Source: CAZFYZ01 sp964523735
Lineage (GTDB): Bacteria; Armatimonadota; UBA5829
Direction: 5' to 3'
Assembly: GCA_964523735.1 (NCBI GenBank)
Contig: CAZFYZ010000092.1
Span: forward strand, 1-15,608
Length of the DNA: 15,608 nt
A program made the translations under genes and the position numbers. The notes under the pieces were generated by a model. It saw only the letters and a program-made list of their open reading frames with translations. It ran no database searches and was not told where the DNA came from. Shown here piece after piece: positions 7,584-14,245 of the stretch (the stretch's first letter is position 1; every line of letters starts with the position of its first letter).

Positions 7584-7928
7584 GTGTCTGAGACCCTTGA
7601 GACCAGGATAGACGCCCTCGAGGCCGAAGTCAGGCGGCTGAAGGAGCTTGTGGAGCCGATCAAGATCGGCGATGTGAAGGGCAACGTAAGCGTCCAGATC
7701 ACTGCGCCGAGCGCGAACCTGAGCTTATACGTGGGCGATGTCGACGGTGACACTACGGTCACTACCCATGGCTCGGTCAGCGGACTCGCGGTCAACGCGG
7801 GCGATCTCGAAGAGGACCTCGCGGTGGTCACATCTGGCGCGATGGAAAATGTCTCGATCAAGGCGGGCGATGTCCAGGGAGACGTGATCTGCAGGTCTGA
7901 GGCGGATGTGAAGGTGGAGAAGGATTAG
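7584..7928 (+). CDS. Small coiled-coil plus 22-residue-repeat protein
   Basis: I do not recognise this family. The protein (114 residues) begins with a perfect heptad pattern (L5, I9, L12, V16, L19, V23), indicating a short coiled coil. It then has four repeats of exactly 22 residues with the signature GD(V/L) at 29, 51, 73 and 95: GDVKGNV, GDVDGDT, GDLEEDL, GDVQGDV. Alternating hydrophobic residues between them suggest beta strands, as in a bactofilin-like or right-handed beta-solenoid stack. It is acidic, with a single cysteine (C103) and no signal or membrane segment. The GTG start has GGAGG at 7571-7575 inside the hdrB tail, spacing eight. The coiled coil suggests a multimer; a scaffold for the Hdr proteins is possible but unproven. 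Confidence 0.8.
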   Translation: MSETLETRIDALEAEVRRLKELVEPIKIGDVKGNVSVQITAPSANLSLYVGDVDGDTTVTTHGSVSGLAVNAGDLEEDLAVVTSGAMENVSIKAGDVQGDVICRSEADVKVEKD

Positions 7929-7934
7929 CCGAGT

Positions 7935-8297
7935 ATGTTTGCTCAAGGTTTCCTTATATTCGTCTTGTTGGTGCTCGCTCCACTAGCATCACGTGTGTGG
8001 ATCGTGAGTAGTTGGTGGGACATCATGACGGGTTGCCTATCAGCCGTCGGTCTGATCCTATACAGCACTCTCAGTCCCAATGGCCGTGGCTTTCGACACA
8101 CAAACAGATTTGTGCGGGTGCTAGAGATGGCCTGGTTCGTGGTCCTTTGGAGCAGCACTGTTAGTTCAAAAGCGTTGGCATCGGTGACTGGCATTGGTGA
8201 AAAGACCATCTTCCATCTGGGCGGACTGTTCTTGCTTGCCTACTTCGTCGTCGGCGTGATCCTGCTCAGACGCCAAGGGGCCTCGGCTTCTGGCTAG
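7935..8297 (+). CDS. Small four-helix membrane protein, unknown function
   Basis: The product (120 residues) has about four predicted membrane helices, near residues 4-24, 28-48, 64-83 and 93-112, with the short basic segment RGFRHTNRFVR between helices two and three. No cysteine pair, heme-binding histidines or known motif stands out, so a redox role is not supported by residues. It starts six bases after the previous gene and is likely co-transcribed with hdrB. Codon use looks less GC-biased than in the hdr genes. No family recognised. Confidence 0.7.
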   Translation: MFAQGFLIFVLLVLAPLASRVWIVSSWWDIMTGCLSAVGLILYSTLSPNGRGFRHTNRFVRVLEMAWFVVLWSSTVSSKALASVTGIGEKTIFHLGGLFLLAYFVVGVILLRRQGASASG

Positions 8298-8300
8298 ACG

Positions 8301-8338
8301 CGATGGTCGCGCACGTGACGTGCAGGACCATCGAGGAC
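8301..8338 (+). promoter_or_regulatory. Hairpin and ribosome-site module, copy 1
   Basis: CGATGGTC (8301-8308) pairs with GACCATCG (8326-8333), and inside it GCACG pairs with CGTGC around a TGA loop. The 3' part continues into GAGGA (8333-8337), six bases from the ATG at 8344. Bases 8312-8338 recur exactly at 8928-8954. The hairpin overlaps the edge of the ribosome-binding site, so folding could control translation of the next gene. Confidence 0.65.
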
Positions 8339-8343
8339 GTGTC

Positions 8344-8934
8344 ATGAGGGCAGAGACCTTGAGCGGGTTCAAGTGGCAAAGGATACTGCTAGGCTGCCTG
8401 ATGTTCGGGGCGCTGATGGGCGTCCGGCAGGAGTCTGACCAGGTCTGGTTGCGAACCGCGATAGCTTGCGTTGCCGGCGCGACCTCAGGCGCGACGCTGT
8501 GTTGGGGCTTCAGGATCGGAGGCGACCGCGCGGGAAGATTGATACCGAGGTCGCTGGTAATCCTGCTTGCTTTGGGCTGGGCCCTCTTGCTTGTCGCCGC
8601 TCCTGAGGGCTGGACGGACTGGCTGGTATTGCTGCCGGCAATGGTGGTCCTGCCTATGATGATGCTGCCTTACTTTGCCTTTGGGCGACCGAGCGGGTTC
8701 GCCAGAGACTCGGCGACATGGAAGGCGATCGGCAGCCTGGCGGTGTATGCCTTTGCGCTCGGTATCCGTGAGGCCGCTTGGAGTATCTTGTGGCTAAGGT
8801 CAGTCGCCGCAGTTGTTGCGACTGCCGTGCTTGTGGCAGCGATTGCTGTCTTGGCGCGCAACATCAAGCGCTTGGAGGCAGAGTCAGGCGAGGACGGGGA
8901 CATGATGTCCCCCAGACACCGGTCCAACACGTGA
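8344..8934 (+). CDS. Six-helix membrane protein, unknown function
   Basis: This protein (196 residues) has about six hydrophobic helices, including the segments around SLVILLALGWALLLVAA and LVLLPAMVVLPMMMLPYF. The C-terminus is charged (RNIKRLEAESGEDGD) and probably cytoplasmic. An in-frame GTG at 8320 would add eight residues (beginning MQDHRG) encoded by the 27-bp repeat, but GAGGA six bases before 8344 favours the ATG. The stop codon at 8932-8934 lies inside the second copy of that repeat. It sits between hdrB and hdrA with two other small membrane proteins. I recognise no family or catalytic residues. Confidence 0.7.
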   Translation: MRAETLSGFKWQRILLGCLMFGALMGVRQESDQVWLRTAIACVAGATSGATLCWGFRIGGDRAGRLIPRSLVILLALGWALLLVAAPEGWTDWLVLLPAMVVLPMMMLPYFAFGRPSGFARDSATWKAIGSLAVYAFALGIREAAWSILWLRSVAAVVATAVLVAAIAVLARNIKRLEAESGEDGDMMSPRHRSNT

Positions 8935-8954
8935 CGTGCAGGACCATCGAGGAC
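8921..8954 (+). promoter_or_regulatory. Hairpin and ribosome-site module, copy 2
   Basis: GGTCC (8921-8925) pairs with GGACC (8941-8945), and inside it CACG pairs with CGTG around TGA. The left outer arm differs from that of copy 1 yet still pairs with the shared right arm. GAGGA (8949-8953) is six bases from the ATG at 8960, exactly as in copy 1. The TGA loop is also the stop codon of the upstream gene, so ribosomes ending there would open the hairpin, giving a route to translational coupling. Confidence 0.65.
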
Positions 8955-8959
8955 AGGCG

Positions 8960-9343
8960 ATGAGAGACAAAGGCTGGTGCTTGCCGACTGTTGTGGTCAA
9001 TGCGGCAGGTGTCGTCATCGCTGGGGTTGCTCTTCACGCGGCAGCCCCCCGGCTTGCACTGTACTGGATTGTCTTGATGCAGGCTTTCGTGTTCGCGGCT
9101 GCGGTCTGTTTTGGTGGCGTGATGGCCAACCTGTGGGGGTCCAATGACCGGAGTAGGGCGTTGCTCGGGGTTTGCTTCAGTTGGACGGCAACAGGTCAAA
9201 TCCTTGGATCCTGCGTTGGCCCTCTTCTTGGCGTGTGGGCGAGGATCGGGTGCATTCTGGGCGTGCCAGCAATCCTGATCGCGGCGGTAATGCTTCGCCG
9301 AGACTGGTTCCGCCGCGGAGAGATCGGCAAGACTGAAAACTGA
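8960..9343 (+). CDS. Small four-helix membrane protein, unknown function
   Basis: The product (127 residues) has about four membrane helices (roughly 9-29, 32-52, 70-88 and 95-112) and a basic tail (RRDWFRRGEIGK). It is not obviously related to the preceding membrane protein even though both genes share the same 27-bp leader. The in-frame GTG at 8936 would add eight repeat-encoded residues, but the ATG has the better ribosome site. The stop codon sits in the sequence ACTGAAAACTGACGATTGG, which looks like a degenerate ACTGA-type repeat. The gene ends 16 bases before hdrA and is probably co-transcribed with it. Confidence 0.68.
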   Translation: MRDKGWCLPTVVVNAAGVVIAGVALHAAAPRLALYWIVLMQAFVFAAAVCFGGVMANLWGSNDRSRALLGVCFSWTATGQILGSCVGPLLGVWARIGCILGVPAILIAAVMLRRDWFRRGEIGKTEN

Positions 9344-9359
9344 CGATTGGTAACTTACT

Positions 9360-11369
9360 ATGCGAATTGGCGTTTTTGTTTGCTGGTGTGGGTCGAATAT
9401 CGCGAAGACCGTGGATGTCGAGAAGGTCGCTGAGGCGGCGCGCGACATGCCGGGGGTCGTCTACGCGACCGACTACAAGTACATGTGCTCCGAGCCGGGG
9501 CAGAACATGGTGCAGGATGCGGTCAAGGAGCATAGGCTCGACCGGATCGTGATCGCGTCATGCTCACCGAGGCTCCACGAGCCCACCTTCCAGCGCTGCA
9601 TCTCCGGCGCGGGGCTGAACTCGTATATGGTCGAAATGGCCAATATCCGCGAGCAGTGCTCCTGGGTCCACGAGCGCACGCCCGAGACGACGCAGCAGGC
9701 AATCGATCTGGTTCGGATGGCGGTTGCGAAGGTCGGCAAGAACGAGCCGCTCTCGCGCTCGAGCATGGGCCTCACGCGCAAGGCGCTGGTGATCGGCGGC
9801 GGAGTCGCGGGGATTCAGGCCGCGCTCGATATCGCCGATGCGGGCTACCCGGTGACTCTGGTCGAGCGCACGCCATCCATTGGCGGGCACATGGCCCAGT
9901 ATGACAAGACATTCCCGACGCTCGACTGCGCGGCGTGCATCCTGACGCCGAAGATGGTCGACTGCGCGAGCCACCCGCTGATCGACATCTGGAGCTATTC
10001 CGAGGTCGAGGAGGTCAAGGGCTTCGTCGGCAACTTCGAGGTCACGATCCGCAAGCGCGCGAAGAGCGTGGACGAGGCCAAGTGCACCGGCTGTGGGCTC
10101 TGCCTGGAGAAATGCCCCGTTAAGGACATCCCGAGCGAGTTCGACGAGAGCACGGGCCTGCGGCGCGCGATCTACCGGCCGTTCCCGCAGGCGGTACCGA
10201 ACAAGCCCGTCATCGACCGCGAGCACTGCCGGATGTTCCTCTCAGGCAAGTGCGGGGTCTGCCAGAAGATGTGCCCCACCGGCGCGATCGACTATGAGCA
10301 GCAGGACCAGCTCCTGACGGAGAAGTTCGGCGCGATCGTGGTCGCGACCGGGTTCGATCTTTACAAGAACGAAGACGCGATGGCGAACCTCGGCTATGGC
10401 AAGTATGAGGATGTGATCTCCGCCGTGCAGTTCGAGCGGATCATGAACGCCTCCGGCCCGACTGACGGCAAGATCATTCGCCCGTCTGATGGCAAGGTCC
10501 CGCAGTCGATAGTCTTTGTCTCCTGCGTGGGCAGCCGCGACGAGGAGCACGGGCATGCCTACTGCTCCAAAGTTTGCTGCATGTATAACGCCAAACAGGC
10601 ACTCTTGACGAAAGACAAGCTGCACGACGTCGAGACTTACGTATTCTACATGGACATCCGCGCGAACGGTAAGGGCTATGAGGAGTTCGTGCGGCGGACC
10701 ATCGAGGAGTATGGCGCGAATTATGTGCGGGGGCGAATCTCCCGGGTATACCCGGACGGCGACAAGCTCGTGGTCAAGGGCGCGGACACGCTCCTGGGTA
10801 AGCCGGTCGAGGTGCGCGCCGATCTCGTGGTCCTCGCGACCGCGATGCAGCCGCAGCACGACGCCAAAGACCTGAGCCGGAAACTGGGGATTTCCACCGA
10901 CCAGTATAACTGGTTCTCGGAGGCTCACCCCAAGCTCAAGCCGGTTGAGGTGCTGACCGATGGCATCTACCTTGCAGGCGCGTGCCAGTATCCGAAGGAC
11001 ATTCCGGACACGGTCGCACAGGCAAGCGGCGCAGCGTCGAAAGCCATCGGCCTCTTCAGCAAAGAAGCGATCCTGTCCGAGCCGATGATTGCCTATATCA
11101 ACGAGGACTCGTGCGTGGGCTGCGGTCTCTGCACCGAGGTCTGCCCGTTCACGGCGATCGAGCTTGTGGAGGTCGTGGACCGCGAGAAGTCGACGCGTGA
11201 GAACCAGGTGATGAAGAGCGTCGCCCGCGTCAACGAAGGCGTCTGCAAGGGCTGCGGGACCTGCTCCGCCGCCTGCCGCTCCGGTTCTGCGAGGCTCAGA
11301 GGCTTCGAGGGCAAGCAGATCCTCGCGGAGATCGACGCGCTGGCGGATATGGTGAAGGGAAGGAAGTAA
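9360..11369 (+). CDS. hdrA: Heterodisulfide reductase subunit A-like flavoprotein
   Basis: HdrA is the FAD subunit where electron bifurcation occurs in Hdr complexes, linking the MvhD side to HdrBC and ferredoxin. The protein (669 residues, normal length) begins with FVCWCG (C8, C10). The dinucleotide-binding motif GGGVAG is at 146-151, followed by LDCAAC (188-193), which helps bind an HdrA cluster. Ferredoxin-type sets lie at C242-C245-C248-C252, C290 with C298-C301-C305, C585-C588-C591-C595, and C629-C632-C635-C639. The family motif SCVGSRD...CSKVCCMYN is present. One oddity: the last cluster reads AACRSG, with arginine where proline normally follows the fourth cysteine. No NAD-binding extension is fused. 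There is no strong ribosome site before the ATG. Confidence 0.94.
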   Translation: MRIGVFVCWCGSNIAKTVDVEKVAEAARDMPGVVYATDYKYMCSEPGQNMVQDAVKEHRLDRIVIASCSPRLHEPTFQRCISGAGLNSYMVEMANIREQCSWVHERTPETTQQAIDLVRMAVAKVGKNEPLSRSSMGLTRKALVIGGGVAGIQAALDIADAGYPVTLVERTPSIGGHMAQYDKTFPTLDCAACILTPKMVDCASHPLIDIWSYSEVEEVKGFVGNFEVTIRKRAKSVDEAKCTGCGLCLEKCPVKDIPSEFDESTGLRRAIYRPFPQAVPNKPVIDREHCRMFLSGKCGVCQKMCPTGAIDYEQQDQLLTEKFGAIVVATGFDLYKNEDAMANLGYGKYEDVISAVQFERIMNASGPTDGKIIRPSDGKVPQSIVFVSCVGSRDEEHGHAYCSKVCCMYNAKQALLTKDKLHDVETYVFYMDIRANGKGYEEFVRRTIEEYGANYVRGRISRVYPDGDKLVVKGADTLLGKPVEVRADLVVLATAMQPQHDAKDLSRKLGISTDQYNWFSEAHPKLKPVEVLTDGIYLAGACQYPKDIPDTVAQASGAASKAIGLFSKEAILSEPMIAYINEDSCVGCGLCTEVCPFTAIELVEVVDREKSTRENQVMKSVARVNEGVCKGCGTCSAACRSGSARLRGFEGKQILAEIDALADMVKGRK

Positions 11370-11403
11370 GGCGGAGCTGCTCTTAAGGCACGGGAGTGTG
11401 ACG

Positions 11404-11787
11404 ATGGATCGTCTCTGGCTGTTCGCGATCGTGGTGGGGGTTTTGGCGATCTGGTTTGCGCTGAAGATCGCCCGCGAAGCGCGAAAGGCCGTGGAGCGAG
11501 AAAGGGAACGGACCGGCCGAAGCGAGGATGATGTTGCCGGATCGTGGCTCGGGACAGCATTTGGCCACTGGGGAACGATCGCTGCCGCATTCGGCGGGCT
11601 GAAGTACATATACAGAGAGTGGAAGACGGCGCCGCCGGGCAGCCTGGAGCGATTCGGCTGGGGCAGTCTGTTGGTGCTGATCATCGCCCTTGCGCTGTTT
11701 GTGCTGCTCAAGATGATTGACCGGAAGCTGAATGGGTCTGTCGAATTGCCCGACAGAGAAAGCGTGGATTCGAGTGTCGAGACTTAA
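11404..11787 (+). CDS. Small membrane protein, unknown function
   Basis: The product (127 residues) has clear helices near 4-22 and 83-102, with a charged arginine/glutamate-rich stretch after the first (REARKAVERERERTGR), likely cytoplasmic and possibly helical. A weaker hydrophobic stretch lies near 57-70. The ATG is preceded by GGGAG with about seven bases spacing; an in-frame GTG at 11398 is less likely. It lies 34 bases after hdrA and overlaps the next gene by 14 bases. No known family. Confidence 0.68.
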   Translation: MDRLWLFAIVVGVLAIWFALKIAREARKAVERERERTGRSEDDVAGSWLGTAFGHWGTIAAAFGGLKYIYREWKTAPPGSLERFGWGSLLVLIIALALFVLLKMIDRKLNGSVELPDRESVDSSVET

Positions 11788-12571
11788 GTCTGCATTGGTT
11801 GTCGTCCTTGCGGCGCTGTCACTGCCGGTGTTGGCGGAGGTAACGCCTATCCCCTGCGCCGTTGGCAACAAGTGGGAGTTTGACACGGTCAAGATCATCC
11901 GCGCCGAGGTCACGATGGGCGGGAAGCCGATGTCAGGCTTCAGGGACACAAGCTCGGGCTCGGCCGTGTATGAGGTCATCGGGTCGGACACCAAGAAGAG
12001 CCCAGTAGTGTTCGACTACAAGGAAGTCAGCAACACCTGGTCCACGCGCGGGGGCGAGCCGGACAACAATACATCCGAGTTGAAGATAACCAACGACGGG
12101 GGACTGCTGAAGATTCTCTCGAGCTACTCGGAGTCTTCAGGCGAGGATACGCCCGACAAGCAGACCTATGAGCCGCCGCTGGTCTACTTCATCAAGGACG
12201 CCATCAATGGCAAGTCCTGGGAAGTCGGCGATATGCGCGAGCGAGAGATCAGGAACATGATTTCTGCTCGGGGCGCGGGCAGAGAGACAGTCACTGTGCC
12301 GGCGGGCACGTTCAAGGACTGCCTGAAGGTGATCTACTCGGGTGAGCAGATTACCGGCACGATGGAGATGTGGGACAAGACGTTCACGGTTACCGGTGGC
12401 AAGAGCCGGGGTGTATACTGGATAGCGGACGGGGTTGGCGTGGTCAAGGAGCTTGAAGTCGCGACTACAATAGCCGAGACTCCCGGGCCGGTGCCAGACC
12501 TTAAGGTGGTCGTCGAGGCCGCCTCCTGCACCGTCAGTGAACTCAAGCCGGGATACGTAGTGAAGAAGTAG
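11774..12571 (+). CDS. Secreted protein of unknown function
   Basis: With a GTG start at 11774 the protein (265 residues) has a typical signal peptide: MSRLK, a hydrophobic core, then LPVLAE with likely cleavage after LA. An upstream ATG at 11732 would put a hydrophilic extension in front of it, so I prefer the GTG, preceded by AGAGAAAG and overlapping the previous gene by 14 bases. The mature part appears beta-rich and contains VTVPAGTFKDC and YWIADGVGVVKE, a pattern seen in many uncharacterised periplasmic or surface proteins in which a short beta-strand repeat ends in a 'GVG-VK' turn. No catalytic or metal site is visible. Its place between hdrA and mvhD is unexpected for a cytosolic complex. 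Confidence 0.7.
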   Translation: MSRLKSALVVVLAALSLPVLAEVTPIPCAVGNKWEFDTVKIIRAEVTMGGKPMSGFRDTSSGSAVYEVIGSDTKKSPVVFDYKEVSNTWSTRGGEPDNNTSELKITNDGGLLKILSSYSESSGEDTPDKQTYEPPLVYFIKDAINGKSWEVGDMREREIRNMISARGAGRETVTVPAGTFKDCLKVIYSGEQITGTMEMWDKTFTVTGGKSRGVYWIADGVGVVKELEVATTIAETPGPVPDLKVVVEAASCTVSELKPGYVVKK

Positions 12572-12633
12572 CGGATAGTCGATAGCCGATAGCGGATGGA
12601 CGATGGCTATCCGCTATTCACCATCCGTCATCG
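12571..12633. repeat. GATAGC-type repeat with inverted arm
   Basis: Iterations of GATAGC/GATAGT and GCGGAT run from 12571, and ATAGCGGAT (12589-12597) pairs with ATCCGCTAT (12609-12617) around an 11-base tip. CGGATGG and CCATCCG offer an alternative pairing. It begins at the last base of the secreted-protein stop codon and ends just before the mvhD ribosome site. The upstream frame open through it (from 12603) is repeat translation, not mvhD. Confidence 0.8.
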
Positions 12634-12644
12634 ACGAGGTTTAC

Positions 12645-13139
12645 ATGGCTGAAGAAACAGCAGTATTGGAAGAGAAGACGCAGGTAGCACCGGAGAAAGT
12701 CGAGGAAGCGGCCGCGCCGACTGAGTGGCAGCCAACGATCCTTGGGATTCTGTGCAACTGGTGCAGCTACGCCGGGGCGGACCTGGCAGGCAGTGCAAGA
12801 CTGCAATACCCGGAGACCCTGCGCATCGTACGCGTGCCGTGCTCAGGTCGCGTTGACCCGATGTTCGTGCTGAAGGGGTTCCAGAAGGGCTTCGACGGGG
12901 TGATGGTGCTTGGGTGCCACCCGGGAGACTGCCACTACGCTAAGGGCAACTACTATGCCCGCCGCCGGATCGCGCTCGTACAGGATCTCCTGAAAACGCT
13001 TGGAATTCCTGAGGAACGGTTCCACTTCGAGTGGGTATCGGCCTCCGAGGGCGGCCGGTTCGCAGAGCTGATAACCGAGTTCACCGAGCAGGTCAAGAAG
13101 CAGGGGCCGTTCAAAGGCGTTGGGCCTGCGGATAGTTGA
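12645..13139 (+). CDS. mvhD: MvhD-type hydrogenase/Hdr adaptor subunit
   Basis: MvhD carries a [2Fe-2S] cluster and docks an electron-donating partner (hydrogenase, formate dehydrogenase or NADH module) onto HdrA. The protein (164 residues) has all five expected cysteines: C37 and C40 in CNWCSYAGADLAG, C66 in VPCSGRVDP, C91 and C96 in GCHPGDCHY. An acidic, alanine-rich N-terminal stretch of about 28 residues precedes the domain and looks disordered. The ATG at 12645 has GAGG upstream at a suitable distance. The last codons (GADS-like end, ADS then TGA) are written in the GATAGC repeat, so the native C-terminus has probably been altered by it. It follows hdrA after two unrelated genes, while in many genomes the two are adjacent or fused. 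Confidence 0.93.
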   Translation: MAEETAVLEEKTQVAPEKVEEAAAPTEWQPTILGILCNWCSYAGADLAGSARLQYPETLRIVRVPCSGRVDPMFVLKGFQKGFDGVMVLGCHPGDCHYAKGNYYARRRIALVQDLLKTLGIPEERFHFEWVSASEGGRFAELITEFTEQVKKQGPFKGVGPADS

Positions 13140-13158
13140 TAGCGGATAGCAGATAGCC
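13128..13158. repeat. GATAGC-type repeat supplying the mvhD stop
   Basis: The start GCGGATAGT followed by TGATAGC closely matches the start of the copy at 12571. It covers the mvhD stop codon (13137-13139) and fills most of the 33-base gap before the next gene, ending just before its weak GAGAGA ribosome site. Confidence 0.75.
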
Positions 13159-13172
13159 GAGAGAGAAACAGC

Positions 13173-14120
13173 ATGTCTGATGTAGAAAACAAGATTCGTG
13201 AGGAAGCAAAGAAGGCGCTGGAGAGCGGGGCGGCGTCGGTTGTGATCGGCTGGGGCGCCGGGAGCGTGCCGTTCAAGACCACACCGGTCTTCATCGAGAA
13301 GCCGGACGACGTCGAGAAGCTGGTTTGGAACCCGGCCTGCGTGAACAACCTGGCGGTTTATCTGCCGAGGATGGCCAAGGACCGCAAGGTCGGCATTATC
13401 GCCAAGCCGTGCGATATACGCTCGATCATCGCCCTCATCCAGGAGCGGCAGGTCAAGCGCGAGAACCTGTTCATCATCGGCCTCGGGTGCGCGGGAGTGG
13501 CGGACGCGTTCAACCTGGACACGCAGGACTTCCACCTGCAGGATGTTACGGCGCTCGAGTGGGTCGCGGACGGGCTCAAGGTCACCACGACCTCCGGCGA
13601 GTACACCCTCGAATGTTCGGATTGCCTGCGCGATATGTGCATCACCTGCACCAAGCGCGAGCCGGCGCTCTTCGATGTCAAACTCGGGGAGGCCGTGCAG
13701 CCGAAAGAAGCCGAGGCCTGCGCCCTGCCTGAGCTGCCGGAGGATCGACAGAAGTATTGGAGCGAGCAGTTCTCGCGATGTATCAGGTGCTATGCGTGCC
13801 GACAGGTGTGTCCGAACTGCTACTGCGAGGCATGCTTCGCGGATCGCATCGAGCCCAAGTGGACGGCCAAGAAGGCCACTCCCGAAGAGGCATGGATGTT
13901 CCATGCCACCCGCGCGATGCACCTCGCGGGGCGCTGCATCCAGTGCGGCGAGTGCGAAAGGGTCTGTCCGGTGGATATCCCTGTCGCCCAACTCGCGCGC
14001 GAGATGTCGGCGATCGTCAAAGACAAGTATGGTTACGAAGCCGGTGACCCGGACGAAGAGTCACCCCTCCTCGGCACCTACCGAGAGGGCGACATCGATC
14101 CGGCCCACCACGTAGAATAG
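13173..14120 (+). CDS. FrhB-like N-domain plus ferredoxin iron-sulfur protein
   Basis: The protein (315 residues) combines an F420-hydrogenase/dehydrogenase beta-like N-terminal half with a ferredoxin-like C-terminal half. The N-part contains KPCDIRS (C80), GLGC (C110 region) and the cluster set C148-C151-C156-C159. The C-part has C203-C206-C209-C213 followed at once by C216, C218 and C221 (NCYCEAC), and a last set C255-C258-C261-C265 with CPVD. It should carry three or more iron-sulfur clusters. Next to mvhD it is a good candidate for a Flx-like or formate/hydrogenase-type electron-transfer subunit. Whether a flavin binds the N-domain cannot be read here; the family includes both flavin-binding and plain members. 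No membrane or signal segment. Confidence 0.8.
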   Translation: MSDVENKIREEAKKALESGAASVVIGWGAGSVPFKTTPVFIEKPDDVEKLVWNPACVNNLAVYLPRMAKDRKVGIIAKPCDIRSIIALIQERQVKRENLFIIGLGCAGVADAFNLDTQDFHLQDVTALEWVADGLKVTTTSGEYTLECSDCLRDMCITCTKREPALFDVKLGEAVQPKEAEACALPELPEDRQKYWSEQFSRCIRCYACRQVCPNCYCEACFADRIEPKWTAKKATPEEAWMFHATRAMHLAGRCIQCGECERVCPVDIPVAQLAREMSAIVKDKYGYEAGDPDEESPLLGTYREGDIDPAHHVE

Positions 14121-14133
14121 CTGCAACGGCTCG

Positions 14134-14230
14134 GAAGGGAGTAATCGCGAAAACGCGAAAGTGCGAAGGCGCGAAGAGGTGTTTTCTGTTCTTCTTTTCG
14201 CGTTTTCGCCGTTTCGCGCTTTCGCGATTG
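14134..14230. repeat. Inverted pair of TTTCGCG-type repeats
   Basis: The left arm (14142 on) reads TAATCGCGAAAACGCGAAAG and pairs, with a few mismatches, with the right arm ending CGCGCTTTCGCGATTG at 14230, giving a long imperfect hairpin over about 38 bases per side. The left end, GGAAGGGAGTAATCGCG, is the reverse complement of the GATTA..CTCCCTTC unit end seen at 1-550, and the right arm (14191-14229) matches 201-239 closely. So the element is two head-to-head copies of the upstream repeat, placed between the FrhB-like and AsrA-like genes. Confidence 0.8.
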
Positions 14231-14245
14231 AAAAGCGAGTAGAAC

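Noticed and set aside
10696..10709. GGACCATCGAGGAG inside hdrA resembling the 27-bp repeat
   Set aside because: It encodes RTIEE in frame in conserved coding sequence and lacks the hairpin half, so it is chance similarity.
10242..11711. 489-codon frame on the minus strand
   Set aside because: It is antisense to hdrA, whose cysteine motifs are all intact, and it also crosses the next gene.
12603..12644. Upstream start for mvhD
   Set aside because: It lies in the GATAGC repeat; the ATG at 12645 has its own GAGG site.
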